Origin: Clostridia bacterium
Lineage (GTDB): Bacteria > Bacillota > Clostridia > Oscillospirales > Acutalibacteraceae
DNA: 64,000 nucleotides
NCBI GenBank assembly: GCA_017473925.1
Contig: JAFUIY010000002.1
Location: 1-64,000, forward strand
Direction: 5' to 3'
Shown: positions 61,929 to 64,000 of the stretch, in pieces
How the letters are laid out: each line of letters begins with the position of its first letter
How positions within the stretch are numbered: position 1 is the stretch's first letter
Translations under genes and position numbers: made by a program
Notes under the pieces: generated by a model
What the model was told of the DNA's origin: nothing
What the model saw: the letters and a program-made list of their open reading frames with translations, nothing else
The model's database searches: none

Positions 61929-61957
61929 AGTATAACACACCTTTCCGAAAAAAGCAA
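61929..61957 (-). promoter_or_regulatory. Promoter of lexA
   Basis: On the minus strand TTGCTT (61957-61952) and TATACT (61934-61929) are 17 bases apart, bracketed by the strong and the weak SOS-box-like dyads. Confidence 0.7.
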
Positions 61958-62027
61958 ACATTTGTTTAATATTTTTTACTGTTTTTTGAAATTTTTTATA
62001 CTGCACATATGAGTTTTGCAAAAATGC

Positions 62028-62056
62028 TTGTAATATCGGTAAAAATATAGTAAAAT
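62028..62056 (+). promoter_or_regulatory. Promoter of the DUF4015-like gene
   Basis: TTGTAA (62028-62033) and TAAAAT (62051-62056) are 17 bases apart, 30 bases before ATG 62087. Confidence 0.6.
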
Positions 62057-62086
62057 AAAATGAATAATTCTTTATTGGTGTTTATA

Positions 62087-63382
62087 ATGGCAAAAAAAAC
62101 CGATACAAAAAAACAGAAAAAGGACAGCAGTAAACCCCTTGCACCTTCCCACACAAAGGGTTATTACCGTTTTTCAAAGGAATTCCCTTCAGTGACGGAC
62201 AGCGAAGGTTACCGTGACAACGAGGTGTTTGTTTATTCCCCTGCAAAAAAAGCTTCCCTGAGAAGGAGGCTTATTGCTGTTTTTGTCAGCGTGTTTGTTG
62301 TTACATACATTGCAGTAATGCTGGGTTTTGCCGTTTCAAGGCTTCCCGTGGAGGAAAAGGGTGAGGTTTCTCAGGGCAACACCGCAGTAACAGTCCTTGA
62401 GGGCTTCAACGGTGCAGTCCTTTCAGGTGAGACACTGTCCTACAGCAGTGTTGAGTCAATAATCGGTGATTTCCGTATGTACGGCATTGACACCGTTGTG
62501 ATCGATTTCAAGGATGCAGGCGGTTATTTCTATTTCAAGCCCTCTCTTGCAGTTTCGGGCGATGCCCTTTACAAGGCATCAGACAATGCGGCTGATGTTG
62601 TAAGGCAGTTCCGTGAGGCGGATATGACTGTCCTTGCCCGTATCGCATGCTTTGCCGATGACATTTATGCAAGAAACAATCAGGATAAGGCTGCATATGT
62701 GATTCAGACTCCCGAATCGGGCAGCTATCAGCAGATAAAGAAGCTCTGGTACAATACGGGTGCTGACTCCCACGCCTGGCTGAATCCCTACTCAAACGAA
62801 GTCCTTTATTATTTAAGAACGATAATAACCGATGTCACGGCACTCGGCGTTGACGGAATAATTTTTGATTATGTTGTCCTGCCCGAATCCTTCAGAAGTG
62901 ACAAGCCTGTTTTTGAAGGCTCAGGTGAATCAGAAAGATCCGTTCAGGAGCAGATAACCTCTTTCATCATGACACTCAACTCAACCTACATTTCATGCGA
63001 AACAGGTGTATTCATACCCCACGGAACAATGCTTCCTGCCCTTGCAGACAAACGGATTCCCGGTATCTGCAATTCAGGCTGTGACTTTATTGTACCTGAT
63101 TCAAGGCTTTCAACAATGCCCGACAACACAATACTCGGCAACATAAAATACACAAAGCCTTCGGTATCACCTGCCGAATTCATAAAGCAATACACAGAAG
63201 GTATACACTCACTTCTTGCTTCTGATGAAGCTCTTGCAGACATGTATATTGTCCCCATGCTCGAAGCATCAGACACAAGCGGTGTTCAGATAACCTCAGT
63301 CGCCTCGGGTGGCGGCAGTTCATATATCGTTTCCGATGACGGAATGGTATATTCAGCAGAAAATTTCAACTCAATTCAATAA
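62087..63382 (+). CDS. Membrane-anchored putative glycoside hydrolase (DUF4015/GHL13-like)
   Basis: A 431-residue protein with a basic cytoplasmic start, one transmembrane helix (about 70-92) and an extracellular TIM-barrel-like domain. VESIIGDFRMYGIDTVVIDFKD, ADMTVLARIACFADD, WLNPYSNEV and GVDGIIFDYVVLPE match the DUF4015 putative glycosidase family, whose activity is not known. ATG 62087 follows GGTG; an ATG at 62060 has no ribosome binding site. The GH3 gene follows after 15 bases, so the two may work on the same polysaccharide. Confidence 0.85.
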   Translation: MAKKTDTKKQKKDSSKPLAPSHTKGYYRFSKEFPSVTDSEGYRDNEVFVYSPAKKASLRRRLIAVFVSVFVVTYIAVMLGFAVSRLPVEEKGEVSQGNTAVTVLEGFNGAVLSGETLSYSSVESIIGDFRMYGIDTVVIDFKDAGGYFYFKPSLAVSGDALYKASDNAADVVRQFREADMTVLARIACFADDIYARNNQDKAAYVIQTPESGSYQQIKKLWYNTGADSHAWLNPYSNEVLYYLRTIITDVTALGVDGIIFDYVVLPESFRSDKPVFEGSGESERSVQEQITSFIMTLNSTYISCETGVFIPHGTMLPALADKRIPGICNSGCDFIVPDSRLSTMPDNTILGNIKYTKPSVSPAEFIKQYTEGIHSLLASDEALADMYIVPMLEASDTSGVQITSVASGGGSSYIVSDDGMVYSAENFNSIQ

Positions 63383-63397
63383 AAGGAGCGATACGGC

Positions 63398-64000
63398 ATG
63401 TTCGGTAAAAAGAAAGTCAATGAAGAAGTTCAGGACAACGTAAGAAGAGTTTCACTCGATGAAGTTGTTGCAGGGCTTACTCTCGATGAAAAGATTTCAC
63501 TCGTTTCAGGCAAGGATTTCTGGCACACTGTTGAAATCAAGGATTCTCCCGTAAAAGTCCCCTCAGTAATGGTCAGCGACGGTCCTCACGGTCTCCGTAA
63601 GCAGGACGACGCAGCAGACAATCTCGGCATCAACGACAGTATTGTTGCAATATGCTTCCCCTCTGCAGCAGGTCTTGCGGCATCCTTTGACACGGAGCTT
63701 ATGAAAAAGACAGGTGAAGCTCTCGGCGAAGAATGTCAGGCTGAAAATGTTTCAACAATTCTCGGTCCTGCAATCAACATCAAGCGTTCTCCCCTCTGCG
63801 GCAGAAACTTTGAGTATTTCTCAGAGGACCCCTACCTTGCAGGTAAGATGTCAGCAGCATATATAAACGGTGTTCAGTCAAAGAACACAGGCACATCACT
63901 CAAGCATTATGCAGTCAACAATCAGGAAAAGAGACGATTCACCGTTTCGGCAGAGCTTGATGAAAGAACACTGCGTGAAATCTATCTTCCCGGATTTGAA
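63398..64000 (+). CDS. Glycoside hydrolase family 3 enzyme, N-terminal part (cut by window edge)
   Basis: The first 201 codons of a GH3 beta-glucosidase-type enzyme; the reading frame is open to the last base. Landmarks are LTLDEKISLVSGKDFW, the substrate-loop VSDGPHGLRKQ, FPSAAGLAASFD, GRNFEYFSEDPYLAGK and SLKHYAVNNQE. The nucleophile region lies beyond the edge. There is no signal peptide, so it is probably intracellular. AAAGGAG precedes ATG 63398. It belongs to a different GH3 subgroup from the enzyme at 51264-53366. Confidence 0.92.
   Translation, partial: MFGKKKVNEEVQDNVRRVSLDEVVAGLTLDEKISLVSGKDFWHTVEIKDSPVKVPSVMVSDGPHGLRKQDDAADNLGINDSIVAICFPSAAGLAASFDTELMKKTGEALGEECQAENVSTILGPAINIKRSPLCGRNFEYFSEDPYLAGKMSAAYINGVQSKNTGTSLKHYAVNNQEKRRFTVSAELDERTLREIYLPGFE

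Overview
The window reads as chromosomal DNA of a low-to-moderate GC Gram-positive anaerobe of the class Clostridia, most likely Oscillospirales/Ruminococcaceae-like. This is inferred from the mreBCD/mgsA and rimP-nusA-infB-rbfA-nrnA-truB-ribF-maf gene orders, strong AGGAGG-type ribosome binding sites, sigma-A promoters close to TTGACA-17-TATAAT, a GAAC-N4-GTTC type LexA box, and BspA-like leucine-rich-repeat surface proteins carrying dockerin modules. No rRNA, tRNA, CRISPR array, transposase or phage gene was found.

Layout. 1-5.9 kb: a small membrane protein and a 1714-residue LRR/Big/cohesin-like/dockerin surface protein. 5.9-15.9 kb: a leftward operon with YfhO, the CDP-glucose to 3,6-dideoxyhexose enzymes RfbF, RfbG and RfbH, a YerE-like ThDP enzyme, an NAD(P)-dependent reductase/epimerase and a CsbB/GtrB-like glycosyltransferase. 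I read it as a pathway making a branched (yersiniose-like) deoxysugar and attaching it to a surface polymer. 16-21 kb: a rightward operon with a polytopic protein, a DEDDh exonuclease and a large amidase. 21-27 kb: a short-chain dehydrogenase with a structured leader, an MFS transporter, and a second LRR-dockerin protein with a duplicated C-terminal domain. 27-32.7 kb: rplM-rpsI, a secreted alpha/beta hydrolase, hisS-aspS and mgsA. 32.8-38.3 kb: mreB-mreC-mreD-mrdA plus a MinD-like ATPase, without minC, minE or rodA. 38.4-47.1 kb: the translation operon rimP-nusA-ylxR-ylxQ-infB-rbfA-nrnA-truB-ribF-maf.

47-51.2 kb is a small accessory stretch: a secreted phosphoesterase, a 40-residue peptide facing a membrane-anchored XRE regulator, a short XRE regulator with operator-like repeats, and a HEPN/MNT pair. 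51.2-58.1 kb runs leftward: LicD, an IspD/TarI-type cytidylyltransferase, a flippase, a LysM-G5-M23 peptidase and a GH3 glycosidase. 58.2-64 kb holds a glycerophosphodiesterase, an FkbM methyltransferase, a membrane-anchored cohesin-like protein, an SCP2 protein with a histone-like tail, lexA, a DUF4015-like glycosidase and a second GH3 cut by the window edge.

The structure least explained by genes is a family of intergenic repeats. They are tracts of a 7-bp unit (AATGCAC/AATGCAT/AATGTAC) and arrays of short hairpins joined by constant linkers. They sit at seven places, mostly inside operons, between co-directional genes. Two copies are about 100-bp inverted-repeat elements with a shared core, one of them in the 5' leader of mreB. 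All positions, promoters and starts were read by eye; family names are recognition, not search results.
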